A DNA stretch of 64,000 nt from assembly GCA_963736055.1 (NCBI GenBank), contig CAVTNM010000001.1, positions 248,001-312,000 on the forward strand, given 5' to 3'. Below, in pieces: positions 32,829-40,696 of this stretch. Every line of letters begins with the position of its first letter. The stretch's first letter is position 1. This DNA comes from AC-32 sp963736055 (lineage in GTDB: Bacteria > Actinomycetota > Thermoleophilia > Gaiellales > Gaiellaceae). Under the pieces are notes generated by a model. It had not been told where the DNA came from. It made no database searches and saw nothing but the letters and a program-made list of their open reading frames with translations. The translations under genes were made by a program, and so were the position numbers.

Positions 32829-33421
32829 CGGTTACCTCCAGGTGGGGTGGTCTCCAGTGCGGGCTGGGCGGTGACGCGGGGCGCCGGACGTGGAGGCGGG
32901 GCGGAGGTCAGAGCACGCCAGGCCGTGCCCGCGGCGACGGCGCCGACGGCTCCGACGTAGAGCCAGAGCGCCCAGGGGCGGCTCGAGTCCGTCCCGGCGG
33001 CCAGGCCGTGGATGGTGGCTGCGGTGAAGATCCCGTAGGTGGCCCAGTGCAGGCGGCGCCAGTTGCGGGCGCCGATGCGCCGGCGCAACGCGAACGAGGC
33101 GTAGACGACGACCATCAACTCGGCAGCCAGGACGCCGAGCGCGGTCCAGAGGGGTCGGTACGGCGCCAGACCCGGCACGACAAGCGCCGCCGGCGAGATC
33201 TTCACGGTCGAGTCGAGCACGAGCGCGAGCCCGTGGAGCGCGATCGCGCCGAGGCCGAGCAGAGCGAGGAAACGGTGCAGGTCGATGACCGCGGGCTGGC
33301 GAACGGCCTTTCCGAACGGCTTCGATTTCACGATCAGCCCGGCGAGGACGGACAGCGTCAGGAGCAGGTAGGCGGTCAGCCCCGCCGCGCGGGCCAGGAT
33401 CCAGAACGTTGGGTCCCTCAC
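32825..33421 (-). CDS. Ferric reductase-like transmembrane haem protein
   Basis: A 198-residue integral membrane protein with about five hydrophobic helices. His residues sit in DLHRFLALLG, AIALHGLAL, RLHWATYGIF and ATIHGLAAG, a bis-His pattern for haem b in the ferric reductase-like domain (MsrQ/YedZ/NOX core). The GTG at 33421 overlaps the ApbE stop. There is no cytoplasmic FAD/NAD domain; the separate reductase and ferredoxin in the same operon could supply electrons. A short Pro-rich tail ends the protein. The acceptor outside the membrane is unknown. Confidence 0.82.
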   Translation of the reverse strand: MRDPTFWILARAAGLTAYLLLTLSVLAGLIVKSKPFGKAVRQPAVIDLHRFLALLGLGAIALHGLALVLDSTVKISPAALVVPGLAPYRPLWTALGVLAAELMVVVYASFALRRRIGARNWRRLHWATYGIFTAATIHGLAAGTDSSRPWALWLYVGAVGAVAAGTAWRALTSAPPPRPAPRVTAQPALETTPPGGNR

Positions 33422-34296
33422 GACAATCCCCCCGCGACGACGGTGCGCTCGTCCTCCGTGACGAGGATGCACGGGACTCCCGCGGCCTCCGCCTCGGCGA
33501 CCGCGTCGTGCTCGCCCGCGAGGAAGAGGGACTTCGCGAGGGTCTCGGCCTCGACCGCGGTCCGAGCGACCACGGTCGCTCGCAGCAGGTCGCCGACGGC
33601 CGGACGGCCGGTCGCCGGGTCGATCAGATGGTGCTGCTCGACGCCGTTGCGGCGCCAGCGACGGCGGTCTCGGCCGGAGGTCGCCACGGCACCGTCACCG
33701 AGCGCGAGCGTCATCGTCACGGCGGGGGTCTCGACGCCGATCCGCCAGCCGAGGGAGTCGGGCCGACCGACGGCGGCGATGTCGCCACCCGCGTCGACGA
33801 GCGCGGGCCCGGCCTCGGAGAGGATGGCCGCCGCGCGGTCGGCCGCGTAGCCCTTGCCGATCCCGCCCAGGTCGAGGCGGACTCCGGGCTCGAGCTCGAT
33901 GCGGCCGCGCTCTCGGTCGACGGTCACGCCCCCTCCGCAGCGCACCGGGAGCGTTGCCGGTGCGCTGCCGTCCGGCTCGACCTCTTCGAAGGTGCGGTCG
34001 TAGCCGGCCTGGACGAGCGCGTCGTGCACCGTCGGGTCGAAGCGTCCCGAGGTTCGCTCCCGCGCCTCCAGCGCGAGCTCGACGACGGCGAGCAGATCCT
34101 CGCCGACTGTGAGCCGTCCCGCGGCGTTCAGCCGCGAGAGCTCGGATCCGGGCCGGAAGCGTGAGAGGAGCGCTTCCAGCCGCTCGAACTCGCGCTCGGC
34201 GCCATCGAGTGCATCCGCCGAGCCGCCGTTCGATCCTCCGGCGAGGAACAGCTCGACCTTCGTGCCCATCGCGCGGAACCGACGGCGCTGCATCAC
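33418..34296 (-). CDS. apbE: ApbE-like FAD:protein FMN transferase
   Basis: A 292-residue enzyme that covalently attaches FMN to Ser/Thr of target proteins. Motifs are RAMGTKVELFL at the start, FRPGSELSRLN, GRFDPTVHDALV, LDLGGIGKGYAADRAA (the flavin/metal site), VDAGGDIAAVG and HHLIDPATGRPAVGDLL. No signal peptide or lipobox is visible, so the site of action is unclear. None of the proteins encoded alongside has an obvious flavinylation motif (D-x2-S/T-G-A-T), so its target lies elsewhere or is novel. It overlaps genes on both sides. Confidence 0.88.
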   Translation of the reverse strand: MMQRRRFRAMGTKVELFLAGGSNGGSADALDGAEREFERLEALLSRFRPGSELSRLNAAGRLTVGEDLLAVVELALEARERTSGRFDPTVHDALVQAGYDRTFEEVEPDGSAPATLPVRCGGGVTVDRERGRIELEPGVRLDLGGIGKGYAADRAAAILSEAGPALVDAGGDIAAVGRPDSLGWRIGVETPAVTMTLALGDGAVATSGRDRRRWRRNGVEQHHLIDPATGRPAVGDLLRATVVARTAVEAETLAKSLFLAGEHDAVAEAEAAGVPCILVTEDERTVVAGGLS

Positions 34297-34649
34297 GAGG
34301 TCCTCGTGACCGTGAGCGGAGGCAGGGTGACCACCTGGACCGACGGCGCCGAGGAGGTAGCGGGTGAGGCAGCGGCCTGCTGCTGGCGGCGCTGCGCGGT
34401 TGCGATCTGGCGCTGCCGGGCAGCGAGCGCCACGCGGTAGTGGTGCCAGCGTCCGGCGACGACGCGGCGAACGACGATCGCCTCCTGGCGTAGTCGCTGC
34501 TCGCGGGCCTGGATCGCGGCCACTTGCGGGCTCGCGGTTGTACTTCGGCTTGCGCTCGACCAGGGATGCGATGCGATTGCGGCCCAGGTCAGGAAGAGGA
34601 CGAGCAGCGACGCCGCGAGGGCGTAGAGGCGTACGACATGGTTAGTCAT
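34293..34649 (-). CDS. Small membrane-anchored protein, unknown
   Basis: A 118-residue protein with one N-terminal hydrophobic helix (VVRLYALAASLLVLFLTWAA) and a long, probably extracytoplasmic, basic and Gln/Ala-rich helix (QAREQRLRQEAIVVRRVV...RQRQIATAQRRQQQ) ending in a Thr/Pro tail. I do not recognise it. The ATG at 34649 overlaps the preceding gene by 8 nt and its stop overlaps ApbE, so it belongs to the redox operon. A scaffold or linker in the envelope is possible. Confidence 0.7.
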   Translation of the reverse strand: MTNHVVRLYALAASLLVLFLTWAAIASHPWSSASRSTTASPQVAAIQAREQRLRQEAIVVRRVVAGRWHHYRVALAARQRQIATAQRRQQQAAASPATSSAPSVQVVTLPPLTVTRTS

Positions 34650-35010
34650 CGCGTCCCTCGCTCTCGTGCTCCGCTGCACCGTCGTCGCCGTGGCTGTGGT
34701 GCTTGATCACGACGATGGGAGCGGGGCGGACGTACTGGATCGGCGGCGGCACAGCCACGGCCGGGGCGTTCCCGGCGGGGGCGTACGAGGAGACACGCGG
34801 CAGCGTCGGGGGGCGACGGCTCAGCGCCTTCTGGAGCGAGGCCTGGACCCGGTCGAGTGCCCGGCTCCGCTGTGCGAGCGAGACGGAGGACACCCTCGCG
34901 GCCGTCGTCGAAGGCTTTCCAGCCTGGGTGGTGCGGACGGCCGCGAGGGTGCCGATCGCGATCGCAAGGCCGAGCATCAGGGAAACGAGGAGAACGTGTT
35001 TGCGGGCCAT
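34642..35010 (-). CDS. Small exported protein with His/Asp-rich tail, unknown
   Basis: A 122-residue protein with a signal-anchor (VLLVSLMLGLAIAIGTLAA) and a C-terminal tail of KHHSHGDDGAAEHESEGRDD, a possible metal-binding region. The middle is Pro/Ala-rich. The ggagga site lies 4 nt before the ATG. It is the first gene of the minus-strand redox operon. The tail composition matches two small exported proteins beside the two-component system at 40.4-43.3 kb, hinting at a shared role. No family is recognised. Confidence 0.7.
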   Translation of the reverse strand: MARKHVLLVSLMLGLAIAIGTLAAVRTTQAGKPSTTAARVSSVSLAQRSRALDRVQASLQKALSRRPPTLPRVSSYAPAGNAPAVAVPPPIQYVRPAPIVVIKHHSHGDDGAAEHESEGRDD

Positions 35011-35039
35011 GATTCCTCCAGTGATTTGATCTGGGGACC

Positions 35040-35110
35040 ACGGTAGGCGCAGGCCGGGAAAGGCCAGGCCAACGCTTGGTAAAGGTTGGGAAGGTCGCCG
35101 TTAAGGTTTG
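35040..35110 (-). promoter_or_regulatory. Promoter region of the redox operon with AACCTT repeats
   Basis: On the minus strand a TACCGT hexamer (35040-35045) could be the -10, about 30 nt before the first gene, which here keeps a Shine-Dalgarno sequence. Upstream (35078-35110) three ACCTT units recur at 12 and 9 nt spacing (ACCTTA, ACCTTC, ACCTTT). OmpR-type regulators bind such tandem sites. A related AACCTTT/CTTAAC motif precedes the gene at 43328. Confidence 0.4.
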
Positions 35111-35147
35111 AAGTAGGCCGGGCTGCGGCGGTATCTCCGGCCGTTCC

Positions 35148-35153
35148 TATACT
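35148..35153 (+). promoter_or_regulatory. Putative -10 (TATACT) for recG
   Basis: This is the strongest -10-like hexamer in the window. It ends 9 nt before an in-frame CTG at 35163, the spacing seen at leaderless ATG/GTG starts elsewhere. No canonical in-frame start lies nearby. Confidence 0.5.
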
Positions 35154-35291
35154 CGTCACGCTCTGAGAGCACGGCGATCAGCGAACCTGCCGGCGGGTTT
35201 CGCCGGGCTGGACCGGCCAGACACGTGGCCTCCGACGCGTCTTCGGCCGCGATCGGACACGCTGGAGCAGCCGCTGAGCTCATTCGCGGGG

Positions 35292-37235
35292 GTGGGCCCG
35301 GCGCTGACGGGCAAGCTCGCGAAGCTTGGCCTGCGCACGGTCCGCGATCTGCTCGAGCGTCGGCCCCACCGCTACGAGCGGGCCGTGCCGGAGCGGCCGA
35401 TCGCCGACCTACTGGCGGGCGAGGAGGCGGCTATCGCGGGCGAGGTCGTGCGCGTCTCGGTGCGACGGCCCTCGCGGCGGCTGGCGATCGTGCAGGCCCG
35501 CGTCGCCGACGGCAGCGACGAGATCACCGCGGTCTGGTTCAACCAGGCCTGGCTGGCCGAGAAGCTGCAACCCGGTACGCGGGTCAGGCTGCGGGGCCAG
35601 CTGAAGCGGAACGAGTTCGCCGTCCGCTCCTACGACCTGAACGGCGTCTCCGCGACCGCCGACTTCGCGCCGGTCTACCCGGCCAGCGAGGAGGTGCCGC
35701 CGAAACGACTCCGCGCGCTCGTGGAGCGGGCGTTACCGCAGGCGCGCGACCTGCCCGACGCGCTGCCTGCGCCGCTGAAGGTGCAAGAGCGGCTACCCCT
35801 GCGTGCGGACGCGCTCGTCGCGCTGCACAGGCCGCGCTCCGAGGAAGAGGCCGAGGAGGGCAGGCGCCGCCTCGCCTTCGACGAGCTCCTCGTCCTGCAG
35901 GTCGGTCTGGCGCGCGCGCGCTCGGGCCGTGAGGCGGCGGTCGCGACCGAGCTGGGCGAGCCGGGCGAGCTGACCGCGCGCTACCGGGAGCTCCTCCCGT
36001 TCGAGCTGACGCCGGATCAGGAGCGCGCGATCGAGGAGATCGACGCGGATCTCTTGCGCAGCGCGCCGATGCAGCGGCTCCTGCAGGGCGACGTCGGCTC
36101 GGGCAAGACGGTCGTGGCCCTGTACGCGCTGCTGCGCGCGGTCGAGGGCGGTCGGCGCGGTGCGCTGATGGCTCCGACGGAAACGCTCGCGGAGCAGCAC
36201 TTTTTGACGATCGAGCCGCTGTGCGCGCAGCTCGGCGTGGCGGTCGCGCTGCTCACCGGGTCGCAGAAGTCCGACGTGCACGGCGCGCAGATCGTGGTCG
36301 GCACGCACGCCCTGATCCAGGAGGGCGTGGAGCTGGACGAGCTGGCGGTCGCCGTCGTGGACGAGCAGCACCGCTTCGGCGTCGAGCAGCGGCGGGCGCT
36401 GACGGAGGGCCGCACGCCGCATGTCCTGCACATGACGGCGACGCCGATCCCGCGCACGCTCGCGCTGACCGTCTACGGCGACCTGCACGTGACCGAGATC
36501 GCCAAGCCGCCTGCGAGCCGCAAGCCGATCGTCACGTCGTGGGTGACCGCCGAGCGGAGCTCGGAGGCGTATACGCGGCTCCGGAAGCATCTGGACGCGG
36601 GGCGGCAGGCCTACGTCGTCTGCCCGCTGATCGAGGAGTCCGAGACCTCGCAGGCCCGCGCGGCCGAGGGCGAGGCCGAGCGGTTGCAGCGCGTGGAGCT
36701 GAAGGGCTATCGAGTCGGGCTGCTGCACGGGCGGTTGCGTCCCGTCGAGCGGCGTGAGCTCATGGGCCGCTTCAAGGCGGGCGAGCTCGACGTCCTGGTC
36801 GCGACGACGGTGATCGAGGTCGGCGTCGACGTCCCGAACGCGACGATCATGATCGTGCAAGAGGCCGATCGCTTCGGGCTCGCGCAGCTGCACCAGCTAC
36901 GGGGCAGGGTGGGACGGGGCGCCGAGCAGTCGTACTGCCTGCTCATCTCGCGGCAGCGGGAGGAGCTGACCGACAACGCGCAGGAGCGGCTGCAGGCGCT
37001 GGTCGACTCGACGGATGGGTTTGAGCTGGCCGAGAAGGATCTCGAACTGCGGGGTGAGGGCCAGCTGCTCGGGACGCGGCAGGCCGGGCTGTCGGAGTTC
37101 CGTTTCACGAAGCTCCGCGCCGACCGGCCGCTGCTCGAGCGCGCCAGGACAGCCGCCGAGGATCTCGTCGAGTACAAAGGCCCGCTCGCCGACGAGGTGG
37201 ACCGCCTCTTCGGCGAACGCGACCTCGCCGCCTGA
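35292..37235 (+). CDS. recG: ATP-dependent DNA helicase RecG
   Basis: A fork-reversal and Holliday-junction helicase. The wedge/OB region (GEVVRVSVRRPSRRLAIVQA) is followed by LQGDVGSGKTVVALYAL (Walker A), MAPTETLAEQH, VVDEQHRFGVEQR (DEQH box), MTATPIPRTLA and QLRGRVGRGAEQSYC. The first ATG/GTG in frame is 35292 (647 residues), but the frame is open upstream and codes for ...DTLEQPLSSFAGVGPALTG, the usual RecG N-terminus. The true start is probably the CTG at 35163, 9 nt after TATACT, giving ~690 residues, the normal length. Confidence 0.93.
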   Translation: MGPALTGKLAKLGLRTVRDLLERRPHRYERAVPERPIADLLAGEEAAIAGEVVRVSVRRPSRRLAIVQARVADGSDEITAVWFNQAWLAEKLQPGTRVRLRGQLKRNEFAVRSYDLNGVSATADFAPVYPASEEVPPKRLRALVERALPQARDLPDALPAPLKVQERLPLRADALVALHRPRSEEEAEEGRRRLAFDELLVLQVGLARARSGREAAVATELGEPGELTARYRELLPFELTPDQERAIEEIDADLLRSAPMQRLLQGDVGSGKTVVALYALLRAVEGGRRGALMAPTETLAEQHFLTIEPLCAQLGVAVALLTGSQKSDVHGAQIVVGTHALIQEGVELDELAVAVVDEQHRFGVEQRRALTEGRTPHVLHMTATPIPRTLALTVYGDLHVTEIAKPPASRKPIVTSWVTAERSSEAYTRLRKHLDAGRQAYVVCPLIEESETSQARAAEGEAERLQRVELKGYRVGLLHGRLRPVERRELMGRFKAGELDVLVATTVIEVGVDVPNATIMIVQEADRFGLAQLHQLRGRVGRGAEQSYCLLISRQREELTDNAQERLQALVDSTDGFELAEKDLELRGEGQLLGTRQAGLSEFRFTKLRADRPLLERARTAAEDLVEYKGPLADEVDRLFGERDLAA

Positions 37236-37253
37236 CCCGAAAGGCCCCGTCCC

Positions 37254-37384
37254 GGGGTCTGACCCCGGGACATGTCCTCCGGGAGGTTCCTTTGCAGAGG
37301 TGCAACGTGCAACAATTCGGTAGGAGCAGGACTTTCTGGCCGAAAACTGCCCGTTTCGGCCACGACTGGGGGTCTGACCCCGGG
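37254..37384. repeat. REPIN-like element between recG and rsmD
   Basis: Identical 16-mers ggggtctgaccccggg stand at 37254-37269 and 37369-37384; each contains the small palindrome ggggtc-t-gacccc. Between them are a ggacatgtcc palindrome (37268-37277) and a perfect hairpin with 8-nt arms ggccgaaa (37338-37345) and tttcggcc (37354-37361). The size, about 130 bp, fits a short non-autonomous palindromic element. The rsmD promoter begins just after it. Confidence 0.7.
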
Positions 37385-37401
37385 TCACGGCCCGAACGGC
37401 C

Positions 37402-37407
37402 TAGGCT
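37402..37407 (+). promoter_or_regulatory. Putative -10 (TAGGCT) for rsmD
   Basis: TAGGCT ends 8 nt before the rsmD ATG at 37416, with no Shine-Dalgarno sequence between them. It favours this start over upstream in-frame codons that run through the repeat. Confidence 0.5.
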
Positions 37408-37415
37408 CTTGGCTC

Positions 37416-37953
37416 ATGCGGATCATCGCCGGCTCACACAGGGGCGCTCGCATCTTCGCGCCCAAGGGCACGGACACCCGTCCGACCGGCGACCGCGTCC
37501 GCGAGGCCGCGTTCAACCTGCTCGGGCCGGGTGCTGCCGAGGGCGCGACCGTGCTCGACCTCTTCGCCGGCTCCGGCGCGATGGGCCTCGAGGCGCTTTC
37601 GCGGGGTGCGGAGAAGGTGACCTTCGTCGAGTCCGACCGCGACGCCTGCCGCACGATCAACCGCAACCTGGACAAGCTCGGCCTCGGAGGCGCGACCGTG
37701 CTCTGCCAGGACGCGCTCGCCGCCCTCCGCGCCGACGCTCGGGCCGGCAAACGCTACGATCTCGTGCTGGTCGACCCGCCCTACAGGAGGTTTTCTTCCC
37801 TGCAAAACGCCCTCATTCGGTACCTGCCCGAGCTCGTCGAGCCGGGCGGGCTGCTCCTCCTCGAGACAGCCGCGGACGAGGAGCCCGAGCTGCCGCTCTC
37901 GAAGCGAACGAGCCGCCGCTACGGCTCGGCACGACTCACCCTCTTCACACTCG

Positions 37954-37961
<8 letters not shown>
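37416..37961 (+). CDS. rsmD: 16S rRNA (guanine966-N2)-methyltransferase
   Basis: A 181-residue SAM-dependent methyltransferase. It begins MRIIAGSHRGARI, then TRPTGDRVREAAFNLLG, the SAM loop LDLFAGSGAMGLEALSRGA, and the catalytic LVLVDPPYR (NPPF/DPPY motif for N-methylation of a base). The product modifies 16S rRNA in the 30S head. Its end overlaps coaD by 8 nt; rsmD-coaD is a classic pair. Confidence 0.93.
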
Positions 37962-38480
<519 letters not shown>

Positions 38481-38484
<4 letters not shown>

Positions 38485-38822
38485 CCGATACCGACAAGCT
38501 CGAGGCCCTCCTCGGCACCGGGGGCGAAGTCCGCCTCACGCGGCGGGACGCGCAGGAGGTGCTCCAGAAGCTGCGTGCCCGCGGCGCGGCGAGCGAGTCG
38601 GCGGACCGGCTCGAGGCCCGCCTGGCGCGCTCCGACGAGGTCGTGCTCGCCCCGGACGAAGCCAGCGCGTTGCTCGAGGAGCTCCGCGCGAGCGGCCGGC
38701 GCTGGGTCTTCGGCACCGAAACCCCCCGCGAGCGGGCCGCACCGCGCGTCCGCGAGCCGGAGCGACGACCGGAGCCGCAACCCGAGCGCCCCGGTCCCCT
38801 TCGCAGGCTTTGGCGCGGCTAG
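38481..38822 (+). CDS. Small hypothetical protein after coaD
   Basis: A 113-residue protein I do not recognise. About residues 1-75 are helical with repeated charged segments (RLTRRDAQEVLQKLRARG, EVVLAPDEASALLEELRASG) that look like two copies of one helical motif; the last 35 residues are Arg/Pro/Glu-rich and probably disordered. No signal or membrane segment. The start overlaps coaD by 4 nt, so expression is coupled, but no function follows from that. Confidence 0.65.
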
Positions 38823-38839
38823 CAGCCGATACGCGCCTG

Positions 38840-38845
38840 TAAACT
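38840..38845 (+). promoter_or_regulatory. Putative -10 (TAAACT) for the SepIVA-like gene
   Basis: TAAACT ends 10 nt before the ATG at 38856, slightly longer than the other leaderless candidates here. Confidence 0.4.
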
Positions 38846-38855
38846 CCATGAACCC

Positions 38856-39368
38856 ATGGACGTACTGGTTCTGATCGACAAGCTCGACGACCTCGTGCAC
38901 AACGCGAAGGCCGTTCCGCTGACCGACCAGGTGCGCATCGACCGCGAAGAGATCTACGACATCCTCGACCAGATGCGGGCGACCATCCCCGAAGAGATCA
39001 AACAGGCGCGCTGGATCGTGAAGGAGCGCCAGGAGATGCTGGCCGAGGCCAAGCGGGAATGCGACCGGATCCTCGGCGAGGCCCGCGAGCAGGCGGTGCG
39101 CGAGGCTTCGCAGACGGAGATCGTCAAGCTCGCCGAGCGCCAGGCAGGGGAGATCGTCGACGACGCGAGGCGGCAGGCGCGGGAGACCCGGCTCGAGATG
39201 GAGGACTGGGCCGACTCGATCCTCTCCACGCTCGAGGTCAACCTGGACAAGTTCCTGACCGCGGTGAAGCGGGGGCGCGAACGGCTGCACGAGCGCTCGC
39301 AGGAGACGGTCGTGGCCGGGGTCACCGGCGTCGCGGTCGAGAGCTCGAACGACGACTACCCCCACTAA
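38856..39368 (+). CDS. SepIVA/DivIVA-like coiled-coil protein
   Basis: A 170-residue, mostly helical and charged protein. MDVLVLIDKLDDLVHNAKAVP followed by VRIDREEIYDILDQMRATIPEEIKQAR resembles the mycobacterial septal factor SepIVA and other DivIVA-like proteins; a long coiled coil (about residues 50-135) follows. In mycobacteria sepIVA is next to a DUF177/YceD gene and rnc; here yceD is one gene downstream and rnc follows at 45 kb, supporting the call. Role: growth-pole or septum organisation, by homology only. Confidence 0.7.
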   Translation: MDVLVLIDKLDDLVHNAKAVPLTDQVRIDREEIYDILDQMRATIPEEIKQARWIVKERQEMLAEAKRECDRILGEAREQAVREASQTEIVKLAERQAGEIVDDARRQARETRLEMEDWADSILSTLEVNLDKFLTAVKRGRERLHERSQETVVAGVTGVAVESSNDDYPH

Positions 39369-39375
39369 CGCTGGG

Positions 39376-39885
39376 ATGGACACCTATCTGGCCGTCGCGA
39401 GCAAGCGCGACTGGCGCAGCTATGCCGACCGGCCGGTAGCTCCGGAGGTCGAGCAGCGAATCCTGGATGCGGGGCGGCTTGCCGGAAGCGCGATGAACCG
39501 ACAGCCCTGGGTGTTCGTCGTGGTCGAGTCGCCCGAGGCCAGGAAGCGCGTCGCGCAAACCGTCTACGCGCAGGACAACGTGCTGAGCGCCGCGCTGGTG
39601 GTGGCGATCGCCACCGAGGGCGGCGGCTCGGCCCTCGACGTCGGACGGGCGATGCAGAACATGTTTCTGACCGCCTGGAACGAAGGGGTCGTCTCGTGCC
39701 CGAACGGGATGCCGGAGCCGGATGCTGCAGCCAGCGCGCTCGGCTTGGACGAGGGCTTCCTGCCGGTCAACATTCCGAGCTTCGGCTACCCGAAACGACC
39801 GCTCGGCCCGGAGTCGAAGAGCGCCGAGGAGTGGAGCAGAGAGGCCAACCGCAGGTCTCTGGACGAGGTCGTCAGGCGCATCTGA
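39376..39885 (+). CDS. Nitroreductase-family flavoprotein
   Basis: A 169-residue FMN-dependent oxidoreductase fold. VASKRDWRSYADRPVAPEVEQRIL and AGSAMNRQPWVFVVVE contain the typical Arg-Ser-Tyr and Asn-Gln-Pro contacts to FMN; NMFLTAWNEGVVSCPNG and FGYPKRPLGPESK (GYP loop) follow. The fold is short but complete for the small subgroup. It begins 7 nt after the SepIVA-like stop. The substrate is unknown. Confidence 0.83.
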   Translation: MDTYLAVASKRDWRSYADRPVAPEVEQRILDAGRLAGSAMNRQPWVFVVVESPEARKRVAQTVYAQDNVLSAALVVAIATEGGGSALDVGRAMQNMFLTAWNEGVVSCPNGMPEPDAAASALGLDEGFLPVNIPSFGYPKRPLGPESKSAEEWSREANRRSLDEVVRRI

Positions 39886-39890
39886 GCCGC

Positions 39891-39896
39891 TACCGT
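39891..39896 (+). promoter_or_regulatory. Putative -10 (TACCGT) for yceD
   Basis: TACCGT ends 7 nt before the ATG at 39904 and has no Shine-Dalgarno sequence after it. This fixes the start over an in-frame GTG at 39895. Confidence 0.5.
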
Positions 39897-39903
39897 GGTC
39901 GCG

Positions 39904-40410
39904 ATGACCACGCTGAACCTACGCACGATCAAGCTTCGCGCCGGCGAGCAATTCCGGGACGAACGCACGATCGAGCTCGAGCCGCTCGAGCTCGGTGGTC
40001 AGCGTTACCTGCCGGTGCCCCAGCAGGCGCCCGCCGAGCTCACGGTCACCCGTGCCTCGACCGGGACGGTCTTCCAGCTCGCCTTTCGCGTTCGCCTGCA
40101 CGGGCCGTGCTACCGCTGTCTCGAGGACGCCGTGCTCGACCTGCCGATCTCGGCTCGCGAATACCAGGCGACGAGCCCCGAGTCGGAGGAGATGCGGACG
40201 CCGTACCTCGAGGACGACCGGCTCGACCTCTCGGCCTGGGCCCGGGATGCCATCGCGCTCGACCTGCCCGACAAGATTCTCTGCAAGCCCGACTGTGCCG
40301 GCCTCTGCCCGGCCTGCGGCAAGGACCTGAATGCCGAGCCGCACGAGCACGGAGAGCCCGAGCCCGACTCGCGTTGGTCGGCGCTGGCCGAGCTGAAGAA
40401 CAAGCTCTAG
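39904..40410 (+). CDS. yceD: DUF177/YceD family protein
   Basis: A 168-residue protein of the YceD (DUF177) family, linked to 23S rRNA accumulation and normally co-transcribed with rpmF. Four Cys are visible: CYRCLED in the middle and CKPDCAGLCPACGKDLN near the C-terminus, forming the usual zinc-like cluster. Homologues sit immediately before rpmF; here the minus-strand two-component cassette (40411-43328) separates them by 3 kb. The start is set by the leaderless -10 at 39891. Confidence 0.9.
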   Translation: MTTLNLRTIKLRAGEQFRDERTIELEPLELGGQRYLPVPQQAPAELTVTRASTGTVFQLAFRVRLHGPCYRCLEDAVLDLPISAREYQATSPESEEMRTPYLEDDRLDLSAWARDAIALDLPDKILCKPDCAGLCPACGKDLNAEPHEHGEPEPDSRWSALAELKNKL

Positions 40411-40696
40411 CTAGTCGTCGCCACTCCCGCCGCCACCGCGGCCGGAGTGTTCCGCCCCCGCCCCCGCCGCCGTCGGTCGTCGTCGTGCGAGGAGTCGTCG
40501 GCCCAGTACGCGTGGTCTGAGTCGTCGCCCTCGTCGTCTCGACGCGAGCCGGTGCCAGCCCCTGCGGCTTGGGCTGCAGGCGCGTCACCGGCACGGCGAC
40601 CGAGTCTCGGGAGACGTAGTAGGCGGCGAACCCGATCCCGGCGGCGCAGACGAGCCCGACGACGGCGAGGACGGCTACGACGAGGCTTCGACCCAT
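40411..40696 (-). CDS. Small exported protein beside the histidine kinase, frame-disrupted
   Basis: A ~94-residue protein begins MGRSLVVAVLAVVGLVCAAGIGFAA, a signal or anchor, then a Thr-rich linker (ETTRATTQTTRTGPTTPRTT) and a Gly run. In the start frame the sequence runs on through yceD, but shifting by one base inside the G-rich tract (near 40450-40465) gives AEHSGRGGGGSGDD and a stop at 40411, the expected tail. I therefore annotate to 40411 with a probable 1-nt indel, real or an assembly error. It overlaps the kinase gene by 22 bp. Confidence 0.5.

Noticed and set aside
40046..40410. Extension of the small exported protein to 216 residues through yceD
   Set aside because: The extension is antisense to yceD and Arg/Ser-rich; a one-base shift gives the expected Gly/Asp tail and a stop at 40411.
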